12,126 nt of DNA, taken from contig DIEK01000079.1 in assembly GCA_002418595.1 (NCBI GenBank), forward strand, positions 9,406 through 21,531. The letters are read 5' to 3'. Below the pieces are notes generated by a model that saw only the letters and a program-made list of their open reading frames with translations, made no database searches and was not told the DNA's origin. Position 1 is the stretch's first letter; every line of letters begins with the position of its first letter. Position numbers and translations under genes: made by a program. The stretch is from Candidatus Omnitrophica bacterium UBA5776 (lineage in GTDB: Bacteria > Omnitrophota > Gorgyraeia > Gygaellales > Profunditerraquicolaceae). Shown in pieces: positions 1 through 7,067 of the stretch.

Positions 1-530
1 TTGCGCGGCAGGAACCAGTAACGTCCGCCCACTTTCAGGTCAACCCGGCGGTCGCGCACTATTCCTTCGTATGCCTGCGCCGAATAATAACCGATATCTT
101 TGACCGTGCCTGAACGAGCGGCAAGCGGACCGCTGATGCACCAGACGACCACGCCGTTGTCCAGGTCTGATTCCAATACCACTCCGCAATGTGTGACCGG
201 ACATCCGCAGGACATTCCCATAGGGCGGCCTGTCAGCAGGTCTCCTGCCCGGATCCCCTGTTTGCCGATCCTATCCGGGTTATATAACAATATCGTTTCC
301 CTGGGGCCGGGATCTCCGGGCAGGGTATCCAGAATGAAATCGAACGGCCGGCCGAGCGAATCATTCCAAGAGCCGGCAGCCGTGGAAGAACACCCGCTTA
401 CTGTATGCGTTCCGGGCCGCAGGTACGGGCACAGATACGCCGCCGAAGGATCTTCTTTTATGAGCAACGCGAGTTCCCCGCAGGAGCGCCTGCCGCACAA
501 ACCGCAGTCTAGTCCCGGCAGTTTTTTCAT
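1..530 (-). CDS. Fe-S protein with CxxCxxxxC N-terminal motif, 3' end missing
   Basis: The ATG at 530 has AGGAG about eight bases upstream. 176 codons are visible before the window edge, with no stop, so the C-terminus is missing. Residues 6-37 carry C9, C12, C17 and C34 in the spacing C-x2-C-x4-C-x16-C. This is the small [4Fe-4S] domain also seen in RnfB and in corrinoid/Fe-S proteins. Further cysteines lie at C47, C108, C110, C115 and C131, with a distinctive CGCPVTHC block (108-115). The visible end reads GGRYWFLPR. I do not recognise a named protein. Given the adjacent GTPase and ATPase, an electron-transfer, scaffold or activation role for a metallo- or corrinoid enzyme is plausible, but this is inference from context. 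Confidence 0.72.
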   Translation of the reverse strand, partial: MKKLPGLDCGLCGRRSCGELALLIKEDPSAAYLCPYLRPGTHTVSGCSSTAAGSWNDSLGRPFDFILDTLPGDPGPRETILLYNPDRIGKQGIRAGDLLTGRPMGMSCGCPVTHCGVVLESDLDNGVVVWCISGPLAARSGTVKDIGYYSAQAYEGIVRDRRVDLKVGGRYWFLPR

Positions 531-546
531 TCTTTTGTCTCCTCTT

Positions 547-1251
547 TCATTCGCCCCGGTAGAATATGCCGTTATCCAGAGGCCGCACTACCCCGAAATG
601 TTTTTGCCAGCCGGTTTCTTTCCTGCCTACGCATACGGTGCAGGTGCCTACCGGAGGGCTGCCCCGCATTTTGAAATCTATACCTTGTATATCCGGTGCG
701 GCCGTTATCCTCGCCGCTACGGCGTCGATACCTATCCCGTACAAAGCGTTGGACTCGAAAACCGGGATGCCGGGGGCAGCCTTCATCACCCCCGCCCGAA
801 AAACCTCCCTTTCCGCTTGAGATATCAGATCTATCTTGGTGATGACTGCGGCGTCGGCCAGGGTCAACATCGGCCCTATCTTCATCGGCAGGTTCATTCC
901 GGCGGTAGCTTCCAGCACCGCTATTCCCAGCGCCCCCTCTACATAAGGAGAGCAACGAAGGCAAAGCCCGGCCGTCTCAAGCATAAGCACAGACGCGCCG
1001 CACTCTTGCGCCCATGCAACGGCATCGCTGAAAACCATGACATTGCAGTGGTCCGGGCATAACTCGCCGGAAAATACTTTTTTTGCCGGTATCCCGAATT
1101 CCGACGCAAAGATAGCGTCCTCGGAGGCATACTGCACGTCTATCTTGAGGTAAGCGGGTTTCATCCCGGCTTTTATAAGCCTGCGCGCCGCCTGGCGGAG
1201 GACTGTAGTTTTTCCGGCGGTCGAAGGCCCGGCGCAAATCACCGCTTTCAT
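547..1251 (-). CDS. HypB/UreG-like P-loop GTPase, probable metallocentre chaperone
   Basis: 234 residues from the ATG at 1251, which overlaps the ABC ATPase stop as ATGA. The order of motifs is that of the SIMIBI metallochaperone GTPases (HypB, UreG, CobW): P-loop GPSTAGKT (8-15), KIDVQ near 37-40, ETAG (92-95, equivalent to the ENVG of HypB/UreG) and TKID (138-141) as the guanine-specifying motif. Metal-binding potential is high, with CPDHC at 65-69, CLRC at 97-100 directly after the ETAG switch, and CTVC at 204-207. Known relatives use GTP hydrolysis to insert nickel or handle cobalamin. Which metal or cofactor is served here is unknown. The Fe-S gene follows after 16 bases. The best guess is a maturation factor for a metal centre in this cluster or in an enzyme outside the window. 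Confidence 0.8.
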   Translation of the reverse strand: MKAVICAGPSTAGKTTVLRQAARRLIKAGMKPAYLKIDVQYASEDAIFASEFGIPAKKVFSGELCPDHCNVMVFSDAVAWAQECGASVLMLETAGLCLRCSPYVEGALGIAVLEATAGMNLPMKIGPMLTLADAAVITKIDLISQAEREVFRAGVMKAAPGIPVFESNALYGIGIDAVAARITAAPDIQGIDFKMRGSPPVGTCTVCVGRKETGWQKHFGVVRPLDNGIFYRGE

Positions 1252-2057
1252 GGCCGCCCTCCGCACCGGCGCGCGCCGGGAAGACAATTCAGGAATCCCG
1301 CCTCCACTTTTTCTCCGTCCCTGATAAGCCGCCGCAGACGCAGCACGACCTCATCCAGGCGCCTGATCTCTTCGGCCGCGGCGCGCTCCGCCCTGTCTGA
1401 ATGCACCAGTTTAGTCATCGTGCCGTTTTTCATCACGATACGAAAATCGGACATCAGGGCGATCCCGGGGTCGTGAGTAACGAAAACGAATATTTTTTTG
1501 TAATTCTTCAGCAATTCCAGGGCCCGGCCGCGGTCGATACCGGCATTCTCTATCTCGTCCAGCAGGATTATGGGTGAATTCCCGATCACCACCGCGTCGG
1601 CAATTAGAAGCGCTCTGGTCTGCCCGCCCGAAAGTTCGGTCATGCCGTTGTGAGGGTCCAGCGGCTCTCCGGTTAGCTGGTTCGCAAAATTCACCGTTTC
1701 CTCCACCGCGGAAAGAACGTCTGCGCTGGACCTTACCGAAGCGTGTATCTTAAGGAATTCGAATACCGGCAGATCGGAAAGAAAATTGGTATGCTGGGTT
1801 ATAAAAGCCACCGGATTACGAGCGGGATCTCCCGACGCCTCGGGCGGGAGACGTTCGCCGTTGATAAAGATCTTGCGCCTGCTCGGCGTGTTATCAAAAG
1901 CGAAAAGCGCGATGTCGTCTATAAGAGTAGTCTTCCCCGATCCGGTAGGTCCGACGATGCTGACGACATCTCCCATTTTTATCTCTACTTCGAAGACGCC
2001 GTCCGCCTGTCCGGACTTTCCTATCCCGCCGGTTATCTTGAGACGCTCGATATCCAT
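1248..2057 (-). CDS. Soluble ABC-type ATPase, no permease partner nearby
   Basis: 269 residues from the ATG at 2057 (MDIERLKITGG). Other starts are possible at 2069, 2078 or a TTG at 2123 that would overlap the end of paralog A; I prefer 2057 because the next residues enter the first strand of the nucleotide-binding fold. It has all the ABC signatures: Walker A GPTGSGKTT (36-44), Q-loop Q88, signature LSGGQ (142-146), Walker B IILLDE (163-168) and H-loop H195. The last 50 residues are charged, arginine- and glutamate-rich and probably helical, ending in a tail with two cysteines. No transmembrane subunit or binding protein is seen on this side of the window edge. Its stop forms an ATGA overlap with the GTPase start. 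This suggests an energy-coupling role in cofactor or cluster assembly or activation rather than transport, though a permease beyond the edge is not excluded. Confidence 0.85.
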   Translation of the reverse strand: MDIERLKITGGIGKSGQADGVFEVEIKMGDVVSIVGPTGSGKTTLIDDIALFAFDNTPSRRKIFINGERLPPEASGDPARNPVAFITQHTNFLSDLPVFEFLKIHASVRSSADVLSAVEETVNFANQLTGEPLDPHNGMTELSGGQTRALLIADAVVIGNSPIILLDEIENAGIDRGRALELLKNYKKIFVFVTHDPGIALMSDFRIVMKNGTMTKLVHSDRAERAAAEEIRRLDEVVLRLRRLIRDGEKVEAGFLNCLPGARRCGGRP

Positions 2058-2119
2058 TTCACGTTCCATCTTTAGCATGCGCCGCCGGCATGTAAATCGC
2101 ACTCCAGCCCGGGCAGCGG

Positions 2120-3301
2120 TCAATAATGAAAAAACTCTCCGTTCACCAGTTTATCCAGAAACTTTCCATGCCTGCCGCCCAGTCCCTTTAAATATTCCTT
2201 GTCATAAGTCAGAATTTCTCCGGCAACCCGCGCGCAATAACCGCAGTCGGAGCAGCCTTCAGGCGGACAGCCGGAAGTGACGAATTTCTCGATAAAACCG
2301 TTCAGTTTTGTGTTGTCTATGCGGATTCTGAAATCCTGCAGTATATTCCCAAGCTCGGCCAGGGAAAAAAGGTTGAGCTCGCGGGGATGAAAAAAATACC
2401 TGAGTTTCAACGGCAGCGTGCGTAAATCAAGCACGGTCTTGCCGTGAAACATCGGCAGCAGATCCACCAGGTTGCCGTCGTATCTGCGGCCGGCGTAAGC
2501 CCGCGCGATAAGCAATAGTTTCTCCGTGGAGCAACGCCTGTCGATCAGTTTGAACGCGCCGATGCCTGCGGATTCATAAACGGCCAGGTCTTCCGGCCTG
2601 ATCCACTGGGAAGAGATGAACTTCACCGGGTCGCTCAGACGGATAAACTTGCAGAAAAGATTGCAATAATCCACGGCGAAACCGGGCCTGCGCGCAGAAT
2701 CCACCTGCGAGCTGTGGGCGTCGTAAGCGGTATGATACCTGGAGAGAGGACAATCCAGCAAACAGGAGGTATTGGCTATTACCCTTAATTCGCAGGAAAT
2801 CCTATTCTTAAGCAGCCGGATCATGGAGAAATTACGGTTCATCAAGATGTGAGAAAGCGTGATCTGATCGGCCCCGAGTTCCTGCCAGAAAAGAGCTCCC
2901 TGCAGGGACCCGACCCCCGCGTTGGTGGAAACGCATACTTTGAAACGGGGATATCTCTTCTTTATAATCTGCAGAAAATAGGGGGCCGCTACGGTGATGG
3001 AATCCACCTCGGAGCGTTCAAGCCAGCTCAACAACTTACCTATCTCCCTGTTCCCGGAACGGCTAAACTCCCGGAAAGAACCGCAGGCGGCGTTCAAAAG
3101 ATAATTAAATTTAATCCCCGCCCCGTGCAGCTTGCGGACATGCCCGGCGACCCGGGCACGGGAAACGTTCGGGAGAATGAACGCCGACCGGCCGCCTCCC
3201 ACGACGTCCACGGCAAGCTTGCCGTAACATTCGGCTATCCCCAGCGCTTTGTATTCTGGTATCAACGCGTCATCCCAGTTAGTGGGCATAATCAGTTTCA
3301 A
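2120..3301 (-). CDS. U32-family Fe-S protein (paralog A)
   Basis: 393 residues from a TTG start fixed by a strong ribosome binding site and by alignment with the other three paralogs. It carries the full cysteine framework: C73, C170, C180/C184 and C213/C217, plus C-terminal C345, C350, C353 and C356. Conserved family blocks are FNYLLNAAC, SITVAAPYFL, CELRVIANTSCLLDCP, RYH, WIRPEDLAVYESAGI, FKLIDR and YDGNLVDL. It differs from the others in reading MNRNF where they have VNRDF, a D-to-N change in an otherwise invariant motif. It is the last of three tandem copies and the one nearest the ATPase/GTPase/Fe-S trio. It is probably cytoplasmic, with no membrane segments. The U32 family call is secure; a hydroxylase-like role is inferred from UbiU/V, TrhP and RlhA. 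Confidence 0.83.
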   Translation of the reverse strand: MKLIMPTNWDDALIPEYKALGIAECYGKLAVDVVGGGRSAFILPNVSRARVAGHVRKLHGAGIKFNYLLNAACGSFREFSRSGNREIGKLLSWLERSEVDSITVAAPYFLQIIKKRYPRFKVCVSTNAGVGSLQGALFWQELGADQITLSHILMNRNFSMIRLLKNRISCELRVIANTSCLLDCPLSRYHTAYDAHSSQVDSARRPGFAVDYCNLFCKFIRLSDPVKFISSQWIRPEDLAVYESAGIGAFKLIDRRCSTEKLLLIARAYAGRRYDGNLVDLLPMFHGKTVLDLRTLPLKLRYFFHPRELNLFSLAELGNILQDFRIRIDNTKLNGFIEKFVTSGCPPEGCSDCGYCARVAGEILTYDKEYLKGLGGRHGKFLDKLVNGEFFHY

Positions 3302-3306
3302 TCCGT

Positions 3307-3312
3307 ACCTCC
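3307..3312 (-). promoter_or_regulatory. Strong ribosome binding site that fixes a TTG start
   Basis: GGAGGT on the minus strand lies five bases before the TTG at 3301-3299. No ATG lies at that distance in the paralog A frame. The N-terminus obtained, MKLIMPTNW, matches the other paralogs. This rules out the longer reading from 3370, whose extra 23 residues resemble nothing in the paralogs. Confidence 0.75.
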
Positions 3313-3322
3313 ATGCTCTACT

Positions 3323-3328
3323 ATTATA
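3323..3328 (-). promoter_or_regulatory. Candidate internal -10 element upstream of U32 paralog A
   Basis: The minus strand shows a perfect TATAAT in the 44-base gap between paralogs B and A, with a weak -35 (TGGTAA at 17 bases, three of six matches). It would place a transcription start about 15 bases before the TTG start of paralog A. It could give paralog A and the ATPase/GTPase/Fe-S trio a separate expression level. Pattern evidence only. Confidence 0.35.
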
Positions 3329-3345
3329 TCCGGCGGCTTGAGATA

Positions 3346-4398
3346 TTACCAGGGAGAATCTCCTCCGCAACGCTCTCCCCCGCGCGGCGGCAGTAGTTCT
3401 TTTAGAATATCCTCCTGCCTTTTGAATGCATATAAACGTTCTTCTTCATCGAACTCTACAGCCTCGCGTGCCTTTTCGTCGCAGAACCGGCATTCGCCAC
3501 AGGCCGCGCCGTTGCAACCGGATTGGTAGAGCTTTTCAATGAAGCCGTCAAGCTTGGCGTTGTCCACTCTAAAAACATCTTTTCCCGCCTCCGTCTTGTT
3601 CTCCCACAAAAGCAGGTCAAAGAGATTGCCCCGGTAGGCACCCTGATAATAAGCGTCTATCAAAATCTTTAGTCTTTCCTCCGGCAGGGAAGAACCGGAA
3701 AGCTCCAGCATATCCGCGCCGAGACGGTTGTAAAAACCGGCGTCTTCGGGTCTGATCCAGGTGGCCTTCAACAGCATTGCCGGATCGCAAAGATATATCC
3801 TCCGGCACCCGGCCAGGTCATAATCAAAAAGAGCGGTTTTTGCTCCGCTGCGGTGCGCGCCGAAGAACGGGTGATGAAAAGAAAACGGACAGTTCAATAA
3901 TCCGGGTGTATTGGCGGAAAGCCTCAACTCGCAAGACACGGCGGCGCGTATGGATTTTAACAGGCCGAAATCGCGGTTCACCCTGACGGAGGACAAGGTC
4001 AGGGAGTCAGCGCCGAGTTCAAGCCATAAGCGGGCCCTTGCCGCGCAGTCGATATGGGCGGAACCGGAGACGTTCACTTTGAAGAGCGGGAACCTTTTTT
4101 TTATCAGCTCCAGCAAATACGGAACGCTCACCGTAAGCCTGTCGGCTCCGCATGCGGCAAGCCGGTCCAGCAGGCTTTCAATACCGCGCTGCCAGTTACG
4201 GCCCCATTCGCGGTTATCCAGGCACGCTTCATCCAGGAGATAATTGAAAGAGAACCCTTTGGCGCGCACCGCCCGTATGTGCCCGGCGTGCCGGGCCTTC
4301 AATCCCGCTTCCGCTTTCCCGCGCACTTCCGCGGCCTTCTGGGGAGAAAGGCTCTCTATAAAAGCATCGTCCCAGTTCGCGGGCACGGACAACTTCAT
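3346..4398 (-). CDS. U32-family protein with degenerate cysteine set (paralog B)
   Basis: 350 residues from the ATG at 4398, which overlaps the paralog C stop as ATGA and gives the family start MKLSVPANW. It is about 45 residues shorter than its paralogs. The GGGR segment near residue 36 is missing, and most of the aromatic RYFF/FFRP-containing segment before the C-terminal domain is absent. Of the framework cysteines C59, C156, C170 and C198 remain, but the first cysteine of the CxxxC pair is G166 and the first of the YCxxxC pair is D194. The C-terminal C295, C300, C303 and C306 motif is intact, as are VNRDF and WIRPED. The reading frame is otherwise clean, so it is not a pseudogene. I infer either a non-catalytic partner in a heteromer with A, C or D, or an altered cluster site. 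Confidence 0.82.
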   Translation of the reverse strand: MKLSVPANWDDAFIESLSPQKAAEVRGKAEAGLKARHAGHIRAVRAKGFSFNYLLDEACLDNREWGRNWQRGIESLLDRLAACGADRLTVSVPYLLELIKKRFPLFKVNVSGSAHIDCAARARLWLELGADSLTLSSVRVNRDFGLLKSIRAAVSCELRLSANTPGLLNCPFSFHHPFFGAHRSGAKTALFDYDLAGCRRIYLCDPAMLLKATWIRPEDAGFYNRLGADMLELSGSSLPEERLKILIDAYYQGAYRGNLFDLLLWENKTEAGKDVFRVDNAKLDGFIEKLYQSGCNGAACGECRFCDEKAREAVEFDEEERLYAFKRQEDILKELLPPRGGERCGGDSPW

Positions 4399-5585
4399 CT
4401 TATCCTCCCCGTCCGGAAGAGAGCGCCGCCGGCAATCTCTTCCAGGAAAGCTTCGAAACGTCCGGCCGCCTGCTTCAGGTAATCCGGATCTATCTTCACC
4501 GAACGTCCGGCGACATCTTTGCAATAACCGCACTCGCCGCAGTCTTTATGCGCGCAGGAAGAATGGAGAAAGAAATCCAGGAATCCGTCGAGCGAACGGT
4601 TGTCTATGAATATCTTTCTGCGGGAAACGATATCCCGGAAAGAGTAAAGCCTGCGCAGGTCCACGCTGAAGGGCCGGAAAAAGAAAAAAAGGTTCCTAAC
4701 CCGGGAAGAGGCCGCGCGGCGGAGCGTATCGGAAGGTTCCGAAAAAAGGTCCGCCAGGTTACCGTCATAACGTCCTTGGCTGTAAGCCGTGACTATTCGC
4801 TTTATCCTGCTCGTGGGCATAGTGCGGTTGACCAGCTTCAAGGCGTTTATCCCTCTCTGCGCGTAAATCCCCTTGTCCTCGGGGCGGATCCACCCGGAGC
4901 GGATAAAATGCTCCGGGGACTTGAGTTTAATGAGAGAACAACGCAGGAAACAATAATCTATCACGAACCCCCCGCTCCTATGCCCGCGCTGCGAGGCATG
5001 CGAACTGATCGCGGAATGATACCTGAAAAAGGGACAGCCGTAGAGACAGTCCAGATTGGCTATCAGGCGCAGTTCGCAGCCGACGGCCGAACGTATCTGC
5101 CGTAAAGCCTCAAAATCGCGGTTGACGTCCGTTGCCGAAAGAGTCAAACCGCCGGCGCCCAACTTTTCCCAGAAAACGGCCTCTTCCCCGGTTCTTATCC
5201 CCGCCTGCGTGGAAACATATATCTTTAAACACGGATAATTGACCTTTATGAATTCCAGCAGGTACGGTATGGAAACGGTCACGCAGTCGGCCCCGCAAGC
5301 GCATATCCAGTCAAGCAGCCCGCGCAATCGTTTTCTGCCCGCCGGGGTCAGTTCGGAGTTACCCAGGCAAGCCGAATTCAGCAGATAGTTGAAAGACAGG
5401 CCTTTGGCGCGGATCGAAGCGATATGCGCGGCGGCTTTCGCGCGACCGACAGCGGGTAAAATGCAGGAAGGCCTGCCGCCCCCGGTAAAATCCCGGTCAA
5501 GCTGTCCGTAGAATCCGCTTATCTCCTGTAAGGGGAGCTCTCGCAGAATATCGTCCTGCCAGTTCGTCGGGACTATCAATTTCAT
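4395..5585 (-). CDS. U32-family Fe-S protein (paralog C)
   Basis: 396 residues starting MKLIVPTNW. This start is chosen over an upstream extension to 5822 because the ATG forms an ATGA overlap with the rSAM-2 stop and aligns with paralogs A, B and D. The cysteine framework coincides almost position for position with paralog D: C73, C170, C180/C184 and C212/C216, then C-terminal C344, C349, C352 and C355. Conserved blocks are FNYLLNSACLGN, CVTVSIPYLL, VNRDF, RYH with SHAS, WIRPED and YDGNLADL. The family is peptidase U32, whose studied bacterial members act with Fe-S centres in oxygen-independent hydroxylation; catalysis and substrate here are not established. Coupling to rSAM-2 upstream and paralog B downstream, both through ATGA overlaps, suggests the three proteins are made in fixed ratio and may form a complex. 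Confidence 0.85.
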   Translation of the reverse strand: MKLIVPTNWQDDILRELPLQEISGFYGQLDRDFTGGGRPSCILPAVGRAKAAAHIASIRAKGLSFNYLLNSACLGNSELTPAGRKRLRGLLDWICACGADCVTVSIPYLLEFIKVNYPCLKIYVSTQAGIRTGEEAVFWEKLGAGGLTLSATDVNRDFEALRQIRSAVGCELRLIANLDCLYGCPFFRYHSAISSHASQRGHRSGGFVIDYCFLRCSLIKLKSPEHFIRSGWIRPEDKGIYAQRGINALKLVNRTMPTSRIKRIVTAYSQGRYDGNLADLFSEPSDTLRRAASSRVRNLFFFFRPFSVDLRRLYSFRDIVSRRKIFIDNRSLDGFLDFFLHSSCAHKDCGECGYCKDVAGRSVKIDPDYLKQAAGRFEAFLEEIAGGALFRTGRIR

Positions 5586-7063
5586 GATCGTTTTAGAAAT
5601 ATTCTTCTTGTTTTTTTCAAACTGCCGAAGAGAAAAATGAACAACAGCCAGGACCCGCCGAGAATAAGATTGCGCAGGGTTATTGTCCCACGGGCGAGGT
5701 TTTTTATTATTACTCCCGGACGGGCGTAGTATTCCATCATACCCTTGCGCTGGAAATGGCGCAAGGTGTCGCCGCTCATACCTTGCGGGGCATAAACCAG
5801 TCCTCCGCCCAGATGTGTCCAATCAGCCCAACTGGTAAACTTCTCCGGGGATTCTCTTATCAGTTTTTTACCGTGTTCCTCGAAGAAACGGGACCCCGGA
5901 TAAGGCACCGCAAGATTGAACTTCACTATGTCGCAATTCAACTCTTTGGCGAAATCTATCGTCTGCCTGCAGGTAGCCGGCGTTTCCCCGGGCAGGCCGA
6001 GAATGAATAACCCCTGTGAAAAGATACCCGCTTTCGCGGTCTCCCGCACCGCGAACCGGGCCTGTTCCAGGGTGGTGTGCTTGTTCAACCGCTCGAGCAC
6101 CTCCCGGCTTCCCACCTCTATCCCGTACATGATAAGGTGCGCCCCGGCTTCCTTCATCGCGCGCAGCAGGCGCGGAGTCACTTTATCCACTCTGGTCTCC
6201 GTGCACCAACGGACCTTTTTATGCAGACCGCGCCGGATGATGATCCGGCAGAAACGCAGGCCGCTATCTTCGTCCCAGGGGAAATAAGCGTCGCTGAAAC
6301 CGAAATATCCTACCCGCAAGGTATCGGCAAAATATTCCATTTCGTCGGCCACTTTCTCAAGGTCACGGAAACGCATGCGCGGATATACTTTATCCTGGGA
6401 ACAATAATAACAGCGGTATTTGCATCCCCGGGAAGCGATAATCGGGAACGCGCCGGACCTGTTAATCGCTACCAGAGGCGCCTCCTTATAAAGGTCGGCG
6501 TCGAACAAATGCCAGGCCGGCAGCGGCAGGGAATCGAGGTCGTCGCGCAGAGGCCTGTCCGGGTTGTCGACAACCGCGCCGTCGTCGTTGTAGCTTATGC
6601 CGGGCGTTTCTCTCCAGGATTTTCCGCAACGGATGTTACGGCAGACCTCCAGCAGGGTATCCTCCCCTTCTCCCCTCACTACGATATCCGCCATACCGTC
6701 TCCCAGCATGTCCGAAGGAAAACACGTGGCGTGAATATGGCCCAGAATTATCGTAACGTCCGTATTTTCTGCGCGGATACGGGATATCATCCTTTTAATG
6801 TCGGGGACAACTGTAGTTAAAGCCGCGGCACCTATCACCTCGGGCTTAAATGAAGCTATCTTCCGCAAAAGGGCGTCATCCCCGGTTTTCAGCGCGAATT
6901 GGTCATACACGGCGACCTCAAAACCGTCTTTTTCCAGCACGGCCGAGAGATAGGCCAGCCCCAAAGGGGCTATCGGCGCGCAAAACTTGCGATAAGCCCA
7001 GCTTTTAGATACCACGCTGGAATCAGGATTGATCAGCAATACTCTCATACTTTCCCCGCGCAT
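5582..7063 (-). CDS. B12-binding-type radical SAM protein (rSAM-2)
   Basis: 493 residues from the ATG at 7063, which has GGAG eight bases upstream formed by the end of the preceding gene. A start at 7048 (MRVLLINPD, with GGGGA just upstream) is equally reasonable and resembles the usual start of this family. Residues 7-170 form a cobalamin-binding-type domain with APLGLAYLSAVL, ILGHIHAT and VVRGEGEDTLLE, without DxHxxG. LDSLPLPAWHLF leads into the radical SAM core with C214, C218 and C221 (CxxxCxxC). Downstream motifs VRWCTETRVD, YGIEVGS and ILGLPGET are typical of Elp3-like radical SAM barrels. The C-terminus carries a strongly hydrophobic stretch (ILGGSWLLFIFLFGSL) followed by basic residues, which may anchor the enzyme to the membrane. 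Its stop overlaps the start of U32 paralog C by four bases (ATGA), implying translational coupling. The substrate is unknown. Confidence 0.9.
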   Translation of the reverse strand: MRGESMRVLLINPDSSVVSKSWAYRKFCAPIAPLGLAYLSAVLEKDGFEVAVYDQFALKTGDDALLRKIASFKPEVIGAAALTTVVPDIKRMISRIRAENTDVTIILGHIHATCFPSDMLGDGMADIVVRGEGEDTLLEVCRNIRCGKSWRETPGISYNDDGAVVDNPDRPLRDDLDSLPLPAWHLFDADLYKEAPLVAINRSGAFPIIASRGCKYRCYYCSQDKVYPRMRFRDLEKVADEMEYFADTLRVGYFGFSDAYFPWDEDSGLRFCRIIIRRGLHKKVRWCTETRVDKVTPRLLRAMKEAGAHLIMYGIEVGSREVLERLNKHTTLEQARFAVRETAKAGIFSQGLFILGLPGETPATCRQTIDFAKELNCDIVKFNLAVPYPGSRFFEEHGKKLIRESPEKFTSWADWTHLGGGLVYAPQGMSGDTLRHFQRKGMMEYYARPGVIIKNLARGTITLRNLILGGSWLLFIFLFGSLKKTRRIFLKRS

Positions 7064-7067
7064 AGTA

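Noticed and set aside
100..1062. Plus-strand open frame of 320 codons spanning the Fe-S and GTPase genes
   Set aside because: It lies antisense to two genes with clear motifs, has arginine- and proline-rich low-quality composition with no domains, and is explained by the codon bias of the opposite strand.
1248..2057. Ordinary ABC importer ATPase
   Set aside because: No permease or binding-protein gene is in the window, and the gene is coupled to a metallochaperone GTPase. It is kept as an alternative only because the left neighbour is cut off.
3302..3370. ATG-like upstream start for paralog A near 3370
   Set aside because: It would overlap paralog B, while GGAGGT sits five bases before a TTG that gives the family N-terminus.
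4399..5822. N-terminal extensions of U32 paralogs C (to 5822) and B (to 4533)
   Set aside because: The extensions overlap the preceding genes deeply and match nothing in the paralogs. The shorter starts form ATGA overlaps and align as MKL(I/S)VP(T/A)NW.
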